NCBI GenBank assembly: GCA_030598065.1
Contig: JAUVQR010000138.1
Coordinates: forward strand, 1 to 5,006
Source of the DNA: Planctomycetota bacterium
Lineage (GTDB): Bacteria > Planctomycetota > Brocadiia > Brocadiales > Bathyanammoxibiaceae
DNA length: 5,006 nt
Direction: 5' to 3'
The notes beneath the pieces were generated by a model. That model was given only the letters and a program-made list of their open reading frames with translations. It was not told the DNA's origin and ran no database searches. Shown in pieces: positions 1 to 4,922 of this stretch (position 1 is the stretch's first letter; every line of letters starts with the position of its first letter). The translations under genes were made by a program, and so were the position numbers.

Positions 1-102
1 AACGGCCACAGCAACGATAATGGCAACGGCTCCGGCACGAATGGCCACGGCGTCATCTCCCCCGCCTGGCGCCCGAACGGGGTGAAGAGGGTGGAGTTCT
101 GA
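1..102 (+). CDS. C-terminal end of an unidentified protein (5' truncated)
   Basis: A reading frame enters from the left edge and stays open for 33 codons to a TGA at 100-102. The peptide is rich in Gly, Asn and His (NGHSNDNGNGSGTNGHG), which suggests a flexible low-complexity linker. It ends in a more ordinary tail, PAWRPNGVKRVEF. The family cannot be recognised from this fragment. Two other readings of the same bases are also open, one in the second plus frame to about position 83 and one on the minus strand. The frame choice rests only on the plausible linker-like composition and the stop position. No hairpin with a U-tract follows the stop, so no terminator is called. Confidence 0.4.
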   Translation, partial: NGHSNDNGNGSGTNGHGVISPAWRPNGVKRVEF

Positions 103-166
103 AGCGGGTTCTTAAAAAAACCAAACTATCATGTGAAAATGAGATTTTCCGCAAGACCCTCCTTAA

Positions 167-230
167 CTGTCATTCTGAAGGAGCGTAGCGACCGAAGAAT
201 CTAGATGCTTCGCTGCGCTCAGCGTGACAG
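167..230. repeat. Imperfect palindromic intergenic repeat
   Basis: The 64-bp element begins CTGTCA and ends TGACAG. Its arms, 167-202 and 203-230, are imperfect reverse complements. Matching blocks are CTGTCA/TGACAG, CTGA/TCAG, GCGTAGCGA against TCGCTGCGC (one G-U pair), and ATCT/AGAT at the centre. The left arm is 8 nt longer, with extra bases after CTGA and after GCGA. As RNA it would form a long bulged hairpin. From memory, its wording (CATTCTGA, GAGCG, GCGACCGAAGAATCT) resembles short palindromic repeats scattered between genes in many environmental bacterial genomes. Only one copy is present here, so repetitiveness is inferred. Confidence 0.65.
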
Positions 231-435
231 TCAGCCTCAGATCTTCACCGATGTCTCAAAAGACCTAAATACTCTTGGGTCAGAAATTTGCTTGAAAATC
301 GACAGGGAGTTGGTAGTTTTCGCAAAGGCGATAAAAATCTCTGGTCCCGGACTACCACACCGGCGTGCCGTATGCTTATTAGGGGGTTAGAATATCTTGA
401 ATACATTTCGATGCAATAACCAGTCTGCACTGAAC
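231..435. other. Non-coding stretch, no convincing gene
   Basis: This lies between the palindromic repeat and the stop codon of the minus-strand chagasin-like gene. Short open frames occur on both strands. One starts inside the palindrome at 205 and one runs antisense into the 3' end of the neighbouring gene. Neither has a ribosome binding site or a recognisable protein. A GC-rich near-palindrome, CACACCGGCGTG, lies near 355-366. No terminator hairpin with a U-tract is seen downstream of the chagasin-like gene. Together with 103-166, which contains only a small GAAAAT/ATTTTC inverted repeat at 135-149, the gap between genes is about 330 bp. It may be relic or repeat DNA. Confidence 0.45.
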
Positions 436-870
436 TCATCCATCGCTGACCTTTATCGTAATATCGAAGCGTTTGACGACCGAGGCGTCTCCCTCCCACG
501 CGCGCCAGTATTTCAACTTTATTGGTGAAGTACCCGCCGAAATCGTCTTAAACATCAGCGTCCGCCAGCCGCCGCTGCCAATCCTCTCCGGGGATGACCG
601 GGTATAAGAGGAAGCCACCAGCTCCAGGGTTTTCTTGTCCACCTCGTCCACCGCCCACGTATACCCGGTGGTTGGATTGCCGGCCAGGCGGACGGCTATT
701 GTCTCTCCCCGGCGTATCTGAAACGACTTCCCGTCGTCGGCCTGCCCGATTGTTAGACCTGTAGGCGCGCCTTTATCTGATTTCTTCGCATCTACCCCAC
801 AGGCTGTCGTTGACAGAATCAATAAAACGGCAAGGACCGTCAAACAGCATACACGCGGCAAGGATGTCAT
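436..870 (-). CDS. Chagasin-family (I42) cysteine-protease inhibitor lipoprotein
   Basis: The 144-residue product is a predicted exported lipoprotein. A hydrophobic signal segment at about residues 6-22 ends in STTAC, with C24 as the lipidation site; Thr at -3 is slightly atypical. Gly follows the Cys, so retention in the inner membrane is not expected. The mature part is an all-beta domain with the three inhibitory loops of chagasin-like proteins. Loop one is NPTTGYTW at 65-72. Loop two is GSGGWRTLMF at 98-107. The third is YWRAWEG at 121-127, where canonical members have RPW or RPF. Known family members insert these loops into the active-site cleft of papain-like cysteine proteases. The length fits the family plus a lipoprotein leader. 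The ATG at 868-870 is chosen because AGGA lies 5 nt upstream; a TTG 45 nt earlier has no such site and lies upstream of the likely promoter -10. The gene follows the tRNA terminator, so it is probably monocistronic. Its target protease is not in this window. Confidence 0.88.
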   Translation of the reverse strand: MTSLPRVCCLTVLAVLLILSTTACGVDAKKSDKGAPTGLTIGQADDGKSFQIRRGETIAVRLAGNPTTGYTWAVDEVDKKTLELVASSYTRSSPERIGSGGWRTLMFKTISAGTSPIKLKYWRAWEGDASVVKRFDITIKVSDG

Positions 871-897
871 ATCGTTCCTGCTTTCCCGGGAATTTGT

Positions 898-910
898 GTT
901 TATATATACT
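898..910 (-). promoter_or_regulatory. Possible -10 region for the chagasin-like gene
   Basis: On the minus strand the AT-rich run TATATATAAAC lies about 30 nt upstream of the chosen ATG at 870 and just downstream of the tRNA terminator. The gene needs its own start of transcription there. No good -35 hexamer is found at 16-18 bp spacing, so this is only a candidate. Confidence 0.3.
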
Positions 911-920
911 AGCAAGGAGT

Positions 921-960
921 GGAAGGAAAAGCCCTGGACTCAGGTCATAAGTCCAAGGCT
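921..960 (-). terminator. Rho-independent terminator of the tRNA unit
   Basis: On the minus strand AGCCTTGGACT (950-960) pairs with AGTCCAGGGCT (930-940) over 11 bp with a single G-U pair and a 9-nt loop. It is followed by TTTTCC. The hairpin starts 7 nt after the encoded CCA end of tRNA-Glu, which is the expected place for the end of a tRNA transcript. It also separates the tRNAs from the chagasin-like gene. Confidence 0.85.
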
Positions 961-967
961 CATATGA

Positions 968-1045
968 TGGTGACCCCTACGGGATTTGAACCCGTGTACT
1001 CAGATCGAAAATCTGATGTCCTAGACCGGGCTGGACGAAGGGGCC
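968..1045 (-). tRNA. tRNA-Glu (anticodon TTC), CCA encoded
   Basis: The minus strand folds into a full cloverleaf. The acceptor stem GGCCCCT pairs with AGGGGTC (one G-U at 2-71). The D stem is GTCC/GGAC, the anticodon stem TCAGA/TCTGA, and the T stem ACGGG/CCCGT with loop TTCAAAT. The anticodon loop TTTTCGA gives anticodon TTC, reading Glu codons. The mature body is 971-1045 (75 nt) with discriminator A, and CCA is encoded at 968-970. G at position 37 is unusual for a Glu tRNA, where A is common. It is the second gene of a two-tRNA transcript, 21 nt after tRNA-Lys and just before the terminator hairpin. Confidence 0.95.
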
Positions 1046-1066
1046 ACAATAAACTATATAAATCAG

Positions 1067-1139
1067 TGAGGGCAGGAGGGCTCGAACCTCCGACCTACGG
1101 CTTAAAAGGCCGTTGCTCTACCAGCTGAGCTATGCCCCC
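1067..1139 (-). tRNA. tRNA-Lys (anticodon TTT)
   Basis: The minus strand folds into a 73-nt cloverleaf. The acceptor stem GGGGGCA pairs with TGCCCTC (one G-U at 2-71). The D arm is GCTC/GAGC with loop AGCTGGTA, the anticodon stem ACGGC/GCCGT, and the T stem GGAGG/CCTCC with loop TTCGAGC. The anticodon loop CTTTTAA gives anticodon TTT, reading Lys codons. The discriminator is A. The next bases are CTG, so CCA is not encoded and must be added after transcription, unlike in the neighbouring tRNA-Glu. It is the first gene of the tRNA unit, about 17 nt downstream of the predicted transcription start. Confidence 0.96.
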
Positions 1140-1162
1140 CTTCCGTCAAGACTTAAAGCGCA

Positions 1163-1190
1163 ATTATACTGAGGAAATAACGTCTTGCAA
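1163..1190 (-). promoter_or_regulatory. Sigma70-type promoter of the tRNA-Lys/tRNA-Glu unit
   Basis: On the minus strand there is a -35 TTGCAA (1185-1190, 4 of 6 consensus matches), a 16-bp spacer and a perfect -10 TATAAT (1163-1168). Transcription would start near 1156, leaving a leader of about 17 nt before tRNA-Lys. With the terminator at 921-960, the unit is delimited at both ends. Confidence 0.8.
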
Positions 1191-1242
1191 AGGGTTTTTG
1201 ACTGAGCCGGACAATATCCGCTGGCCCACTGGCAGGTAGAGG

Positions 1243-1270
1243 AAGATATCTTATGTCGGTAAACCGGCAT
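1243..1270. repeat. Two adjacent short palindromes in an intergenic gap
   Basis: A perfect 10-bp palindrome AAGATATCTT (1243-1252) directly abuts a 7-bp stem ATGTCGG/CCGGCAT (one G-U pair) with loop TAAA (1253-1270). They lie between the response-regulator gene and the tRNA promoter. Neither is followed by a clear U-tract on either strand, so a terminator is doubtful. The rest of the 1191-1364 gap shows nothing recognisable. Confidence 0.35.
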
Positions 1271-1364
1271 TTCTCGTAAAAAAATATTTTCGCATTCGCG
1301 TTTCTGCGGGCCGGTAACTATTTGTCTCTCTCACCCCTCATTGAGGTGGCACGGCATACACCTG

Positions 1365-1925
1365 CTATTTTTTTTGCCTTGGCGTGACGCCGGAAAGTTT
1401 CGCAGAAACCTTTTCCAGCTTCTTTTCGAGTTCTGCCACTTTTTTCCCCATATCGACCGTCGTCCGGGCGGCGGTATCTGCCTTTCTTGCAAGCTCCCTG
1501 TTTTGTTCCGTCAGCTGTTTGTGCAGGTGCTTGTTCGCGTGGGTAGCGTCGTAGTGCTCCAAGCCCTGGCGCACTACCGTCTCAAGATGGTATCTGTCCC
1601 ACGGCTTCAGTACAAATTTGAACACGTCAACGTTGTTTATCGCCTCGGCAGCGACCTGAATGTCCGCGTACCCCGTTATTATTATCCTCACGGCATCGGG
1701 CATGGTTTCTTTGGCCTTCTCCAGGAACCCAACGCCGGACATGGTTGGCATCCTGACGTCTGATATTATTAGTTCCACCTTCTTCTTGTGGAGGATATCA
1801 AGCCCCTCCTGACCGCTCTGCGCTATCAGCACGTTGTAACCGAGACGGGCGAAGGTCCTTTCAAGAGAGCCCAATATCTTCTCGTCATCATCCACTATCA
1901 ATATGGTGTAATCTTCCGGTTTCAT
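1365..1925 (-). CDS. Receiver-only response regulator with coiled-coil tail
   Basis: The 186-residue protein begins with a CheY-like receiver (about residues 7-120). The acidic cluster is D12-D13-D14, the phosphoacceptor is D56 in IISDVRMP, the switch residue is T84 in IIITGYAD, and the conserved Lys is K107 in LKPWD. The KPW form is common in receivers attached to HD-GYP phosphodiesterases, but no such domain follows. Instead residues about 122-178 form a charged coiled coil (KKVAELEKKLEKVSAKL and preceding heptads) ending in a basic tail. The protein probably acts in the cytoplasm by phosphorylation-dependent partner contact. The likely donor is the histidine kinase encoded 249 nt upstream. 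The ATG is fixed by an in-frame TAA at 1929-1931. AGGGA lies 9 nt upstream of it. The gene has its own strong promoter. Product family confidence is high; the pairing with the kinase is inferred from position. Confidence 0.93.
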   Translation of the reverse strand: MKPEDYTILIVDDDEKILGSLERTFARLGYNVLIAQSGQEGLDILHKKKVELIISDVRMPTMSGVGFLEKAKETMPDAVRIIITGYADIQVAAEAINNVDVFKFVLKPWDRYHLETVVRQGLEHYDATHANKHLHKQLTEQNRELARKADTAARTTVDMGKKVAELEKKLEKVSAKLSGVTPRQKK

Positions 1926-1959
1926 CCTTTACATTCCCTGTTGGGTAACATCATGTAAT

Positions 1960-1989
1960 ATTATATGTTAATCTGGGGGAAAGGGTCAA
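1960..1989 (-). promoter_or_regulatory. Near-consensus sigma70 promoter of the response regulator
   Basis: On the minus strand there is a -35 TTGACC (1984-1989, 5 of 6 matches), an 18-bp spacer and a perfect -10 TATAAT (1960-1965). Transcription would start near 1953, giving a leader of about 28 nt before the ATG at 1925. The regulator can therefore be expressed independently of the kinase gene upstream. Confidence 0.78.
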
Positions 1990-2032
1990 ATAGCGTGTGT
2001 TATTAGACGTCCTTTTCGGTCTTGCCCCCAAC

Positions 2033-2085
2033 GTGCCGCGCTGAAGTCGGTCGCAGACTCGCCGTCTGCAAATTGTGCCCCGCTG
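2033..2085. repeat. Palindrome flanked by near-identical 11-bp direct repeats
   Basis: The core is a perfect 6-bp inverted repeat GCAGAC/GTCTGC with a 5-nt loop (2053-2069). It is flanked by the direct repeats GTGCCGCGCTG (2033-2043) and GTGCCCCGCTG (2075-2085), which differ at one base. It sits in the 250-bp gap between the kinase and regulator genes. It looks like a small intergenic repeat or relic of an insertion. A chance origin or a regulatory hairpin is also possible. Confidence 0.4.
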
Positions 2086-2100
2086 CGATGACAATATAGT

Positions 2101-2132
2101 ACAACATCTTCTGCTACAGAGCAACAGGTTGT
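2101..2132. repeat. Interrupted stem-loop between kinase and regulator genes
   Basis: ACAAC (2101-2105) and GTTGT (2128-2132) are inverted. Inside them TGCT and AGCA form a second short stem with a 4-nt loop. The two stems are separated by unpaired bases. This may be part of the 3' untranslated region of the kinase mRNA; support is modest. Confidence 0.3.
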
Positions 2133-2143
2133 TATATATTATG

Positions 2144-2174
2144 CCGGACGCGGCAAATCCTGACCGCATTCCGG
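2144..2174 (-). terminator. Hairpin at the 3' end of the kinase gene, no U-tract
   Basis: Immediately after the kinase stop codon the minus strand reads CCGGAATGCGG (2164-2174), a 10-nt loop, then CCGCGTCCGG (2144-2153). This pairs over 10 bp with one bulged A and one G-U pair. The following bases, CATAATATATAAC, are AT-rich but not a U-tract. It may be a weak or Rho-assisted terminator, or a 3'-end stabilising hairpin. Confidence 0.45.
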
Positions 2175-4106
2175 CTAAGAGGCGTCTGACTCTGTCCTGA
2201 GGGGCAGGGTTATCTTGAACGTTGTCCCCTTCCCGACGGCGCTCTCCACCTTGATGTCACCCCCGGCCTGCGTGACCAGATTGTAAACTATGCTGAGCCC
2301 AAGCCCCGTCCCTTTACCCACATCCTTGGTGGTAAAAAAGGGATCGAAAATCTTCTTGATGTCCTTTTCGGGTATCCCCACCCCCGTGTCACTTATCTCG
2401 ATGCATATTGTCCGGCCCTGCTGGCAGGTTTTGATGCGTATTTCGCCTTTATCAGGGATTGCGTAAGCGGCATTTACAAACAAGTTTGTAAAGACCTGCA
2501 CGAGGTGGTGGGGGTAACCCAGTACCTTTGGCAGGTCGGCGTAATCCTTGGTTATTTTTACCTTGTTCTTGAGCTCGTGCCAGACGACGTTTAGGGCGGT
2601 CTCTATCTTTTTGTTTATGTCAACGTAATCGAGTCTATCTTGTCCCGGATGTGAGAACTCGTAAACGGCGGAGATTATCCTCCGTATCTGTTCTGTCCCG
2701 GCCTTGGCGTCTTCCAGACAGTTTTCCATCTCCTTCAACGTGGTAATATCTTTCTTATTGTCCGGTTGACCCTTTTTGATAGGAACGATGTCCCCGATGT
2801 AATCTTTCATGAGTTCGATGTTATTCATGACATAACTGAGGGGGTTATTTACCTCGTGAGCAATCCCTGATGAAAGCGTGCCTAAGGAAGACATCTTTTC
2901 GGCCTGGAAAAGTTGTTCCTGCGTCTTCCTCAGCTCTTCCTCCTTACGCACCCTTTCTTCCGTATATTCCTTCAGCCGGCTGGTCATTGTATTGAACGAC
3001 AGGCTAAGGTCTTTCAGTTCGTCCTTCCGCTTCAGTTCTATCTTATGGTCCAGATTGCCGCTGGCCACTGTCTCTGTGCCATCCTTGAGCTTCTTAATGG
3101 CGGTACTCATGTTCCTGGAGACAAAAAAGGAGACCAGGAACGCCATGAGCGCTGAAGAGGAGTTAAGGATAATAAAGAGGTTGCGGATCCTTGCCAACGG
3201 CGCGAATGCGACCTTATAGTCTCTTTCAGCCAGTATCACCCACCCCGTCTCTTCGACGGGGACGGCAACGCCCAGCACCCGACGTCCCCAAAGGTTGGTA
3301 TATGTGTCGATTATGGTCCTGTCCTCAGTGAAGGCCCTTTCCAGTACGGATATACCGGGAATCTTTTCCAGATATGCACTGCCGGGGTTTTCCGACGCCG
3401 CCAGTATGAACCCGTCTGTGTTTAAGATATAAATCTTGTCGCCTTCGGCGAATTTTTCGCCATCATCGAATATACTCCTGTTATGCACTATACTGTCGAG
3501 CAATACGTCTATAGAGACCCTGTTGGCGATAATACCTATCGGTGTATGAATATATTTATCGGTAAGCAAGGTAGAGAAGACAAGGCCCGGCTCCCTGGCG
3601 CCTTCCGCGGGTATCGTTTCTCTGCTGAAAAGCGGGCCGGTTTGTTCAAAGTGGAGGAACGGTTGCGTAAAGTACGGTTCTTCTGAGACGTAGTTACCGA
3701 TGTTACTCTCAGAGGTAGAGGCTATTATCTTACCGGTGGTGTCGATTATAAACACCTCGGTAAGATCTGGGTCCAAACTCCTTTTGTTTACTTCCAGATG
3801 TCTGTTCAGATGTGCCCTTACGGCCTCTTGGTCTATGTACGAAATAGACAGGGTCTTGACGGAATCTCTGATAAAACCGTCGGAGCTAAAATCCTCTATC
3901 CTGGCCAGGTTCTCGCCCAGGATAGACTCTATATTACCCTGAATGCCCCACGCCTCCAACTGGAGTTCCGTGAACACGTCTCGCTTTATTTGGCCCTTTA
4001 CGAAAAAATAGCAGACTGTTCCCGCAATCGTCAACGGCAGCAGCGCGATTAACATGAACCAGCAAAGCTGGTTAACACCGAAACGTGTTAGAATCTTCCT
4101 GGGCAT
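2175..4106 (-). CDS. Two-cache membrane sensor histidine kinase
   Basis: The 643-residue kinase has one transmembrane segment at about residues 14-36 and another at about 308-330. The roughly 270-residue periplasmic region between them has the layout of a double Cache (dCache_1) ligand-sensing domain: a distal part with VFIIDTTGKIIAS and EEPYF, and a proximal part with IYILNTDGFILAAS and GWVILAERDY. A HAMP linker (about 331-380) and a coiled coil (about 376-403) follow. The dimerisation domain carries the phospho-accepting H417 in GIAHEVNNPL. The ATPase domain has the N box (N541, N545), G1 DTGVGIPE (573-580), F box FDPFFTTK (587-594) and G2 GTGLGLSI (599-606), so all catalytic motifs are intact. 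The H box type matches NtrB-like (HPK4) kinases. The ATG is fixed by an in-frame TAA 15 nt upstream; AGGG lies 4 nt before it. It lies 50 nt after the heme-protein gene, with no promoter seen between, so the two are probably co-transcribed. The ligand is unknown. Confidence 0.95.
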   Translation of the reverse strand: MPRKILTRFGVNQLCWFMLIALLPLTIAGTVCYFFVKGQIKRDVFTELQLEAWGIQGNIESILGENLARIEDFSSDGFIRDSVKTLSISYIDQEAVRAHLNRHLEVNKRSLDPDLTEVFIIDTTGKIIASTSESNIGNYVSEEPYFTQPFLHFEQTGPLFSRETIPAEGAREPGLVFSTLLTDKYIHTPIGIIANRVSIDVLLDSIVHNRSIFDDGEKFAEGDKIYILNTDGFILAASENPGSAYLEKIPGISVLERAFTEDRTIIDTYTNLWGRRVLGVAVPVEETGWVILAERDYKVAFAPLARIRNLFIILNSSSALMAFLVSFFVSRNMSTAIKKLKDGTETVASGNLDHKIELKRKDELKDLSLSFNTMTSRLKEYTEERVRKEEELRKTQEQLFQAEKMSSLGTLSSGIAHEVNNPLSYVMNNIELMKDYIGDIVPIKKGQPDNKKDITTLKEMENCLEDAKAGTEQIRRIISAVYEFSHPGQDRLDYVDINKKIETALNVVWHELKNKVKITKDYADLPKVLGYPHHLVQVFTNLFVNAAYAIPDKGEIRIKTCQQGRTICIEISDTGVGIPEKDIKKIFDPFFTTKDVGKGTGLGLSIVYNLVTQAGGDIKVESAVGKGTTFKITLPLRTESDAS

Positions 4107-4156
4107 GCAGCCCTTCGATTAATACTGGTTACACAAGGCTTCGGTTCTTTGAGAGA

Positions 4157-4801
4157 TTAAGGGCGAAATTCCTCCGTTATCGGTATTATGACGCTTATGC
4201 CCCCGCGTAAGTCGCCCTCCTTGTACCCTAACGCCTTGTCGGTTGTATAATTGTTCTCTATGTATTCCCTTACCTCCGGCGACATGACCTCCGGCACGGA
4301 ATGGCACATTACGCATTCCTTCTCCATATACAATGGTTTCATGTGGCGGTAGACCTGTCTGCCGTTTAGCTCGGTGATTTCTCCATAGCCCTTTCTCGCC
4401 CTGTCCTTGTCAAGTATCCTAAGCACCTTTTCTTCCCATTCATCCGCCTTGTTTCTGGGGTTTCTGACCCTCAGGGCCGTTTGTTTCAGCTTGTGGCCCG
4501 TCCTTAGACTGAAGTCGTTGGCAACACGGCTACCCACGACGGCCGGCACAAAACCCTTGAAATAATTGTTCCCAGTTTCGGGGTCACGGTTTATCAGTTC
4601 CTGGTTCTTTGCAATGACATTACGTACGGAGAGAAGCATGGTGGCGCTTATATCGGCAAAATGCTCGTAAATATGTTCTATTTCTTTCTTGGTTGCAACT
4701 TCTGTCCCCCCACCTTCTTCCTTCGCGCCCACGACCGACAAAGGCGCAAGACCAACAGATAGCGCTATCAATAAAGGGAGTAAACTAAAGGAATTCTTCA
4801 T
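4157..4801 (-). CDS. Secreted Tll0287-like (DUF3365) c-type heme protein
   Basis: The 214-residue protein has a Sec signal peptide (about residues 1-26, ending SVVGA) and no further membrane segment, so it is predicted to be periplasmic. The mature part matches the Tll0287-like/DUF3365 pattern: an N-terminal helix, GFVPAVVGSRVANDFS (83-98), RVRNPRNKADEWE (111-123), a heme c attachment motif C163-V-M-C166-H167, and the final GDLRGGISVIIP (196-207). The domain has a PAS-like fold and occurs alone or as a sensor part of kinases. With one CxxCH it should bind a single covalent heme and could sense redox state or a small gas, or carry electrons. It is the first gene before the two-cache kinase, 50 nt apart, which favours a sensory role. 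An in-frame TAA directly abuts the ATG and fixes the start. A strong AGGAGG (4813-4818) lies 11 nt upstream, a rather long spacing. Confidence 0.9.
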   Translation of the reverse strand: MKNSFSLLPLLIALSVGLAPLSVVGAKEEGGGTEVATKKEIEHIYEHFADISATMLLSVRNVIAKNQELINRDPETGNNYFKGFVPAVVGSRVANDFSLRTGHKLKQTALRVRNPRNKADEWEEKVLRILDKDRARKGYGEITELNGRQVYRHMKPLYMEKECVMCHSVPEVMSPEVREYIENNYTTDKALGYKEGDLRGGISVIIPITEEFRP

Positions 4802-4837
4802 TTACAAGGCAGCCTCCTACTTAGAACCCTTCGTAAA

Positions 4838-4851
4838 CCAAGGCGTCTTGG
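4838..4851 (-). promoter_or_regulatory. Short hairpin in the leader of the heme-protein mRNA
   Basis: On the minus strand CCAAG ACGC CTTGG forms a 5-bp stem with a 4-nt loop. CGT/ACG pairs can extend it beyond a 3x3 internal loop (4832-4857). It lies about 20 nt upstream of the AGGAGG ribosome binding site, in a predicted leader of about 85 nt. A regulatory role is possible but unsupported; it matches no riboswitch that I recognise. Confidence 0.3.
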
Positions 4852-4893
4852 AACACGGTCTAACGCCAAAGTGATTCGGCTTATCCTGACGCC

Positions 4894-4922
4894 TTTATAC
4901 AACCAATAGGGATCTTCGTGAA
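4894..4922 (-). promoter_or_regulatory. Candidate promoter of the heme protein/kinase operon
   Basis: On the minus strand there is a -35 TTCACG (4917-4922, 4 of 6 matches), a 17-bp spacer and a -10 TATAAA (4894-4899, 5 of 6 matches). Transcription would start near 4887. The -35 overlaps the GTG start proposed for the divergent gene at 4918. If both are real, the two transcription units share a very compact control region. Confidence 0.45.

Noticed and set aside
205..390. A 61-codon plus-strand open frame
   Set aside because: Its ATG lies inside the palindromic repeat, it has no ribosome binding site and no recognisable domain.
245..499. An 84-codon minus-strand open frame
   Set aside because: It overlaps the end of the well-supported chagasin-like gene in another frame and has no recognisable domain.
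871..915. Upstream TTG start that would add 15 residues to the chagasin-like protein
   Set aside because: The ATG at 870 has AGGA at 5 nt and gives a normal lipoprotein signal; the extension would put charged residues before it and starts upstream of the likely -10.
919..1128. A 69-codon plus-strand open frame with the tail AGGLEPPTYGLKGRCSTS
   Set aside because: It is the antisense reading of the two tRNA genes; peptides of this look are well-known false predictions over tRNAs.
1341..1763. A 140-codon plus-strand frame
   Set aside because: It is antisense to the response regulator, whose receiver motifs are unmistakable.
1929..1934. ATG TAA start-stop pair just upstream of the regulator ATG
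   Set aside because: AGGGA directly abuts this ATG, too close for its use as a start; AGGGA serves the downstream ATG, so the pair is probably chance.
1951..2169. A 72-codon Cys/Arg-rich minus-strand frame between kinase and regulator
   Set aside because: It starts inside the hairpin after the kinase stop, has no ribosome binding site, and runs through the palindrome and the regulator promoter.
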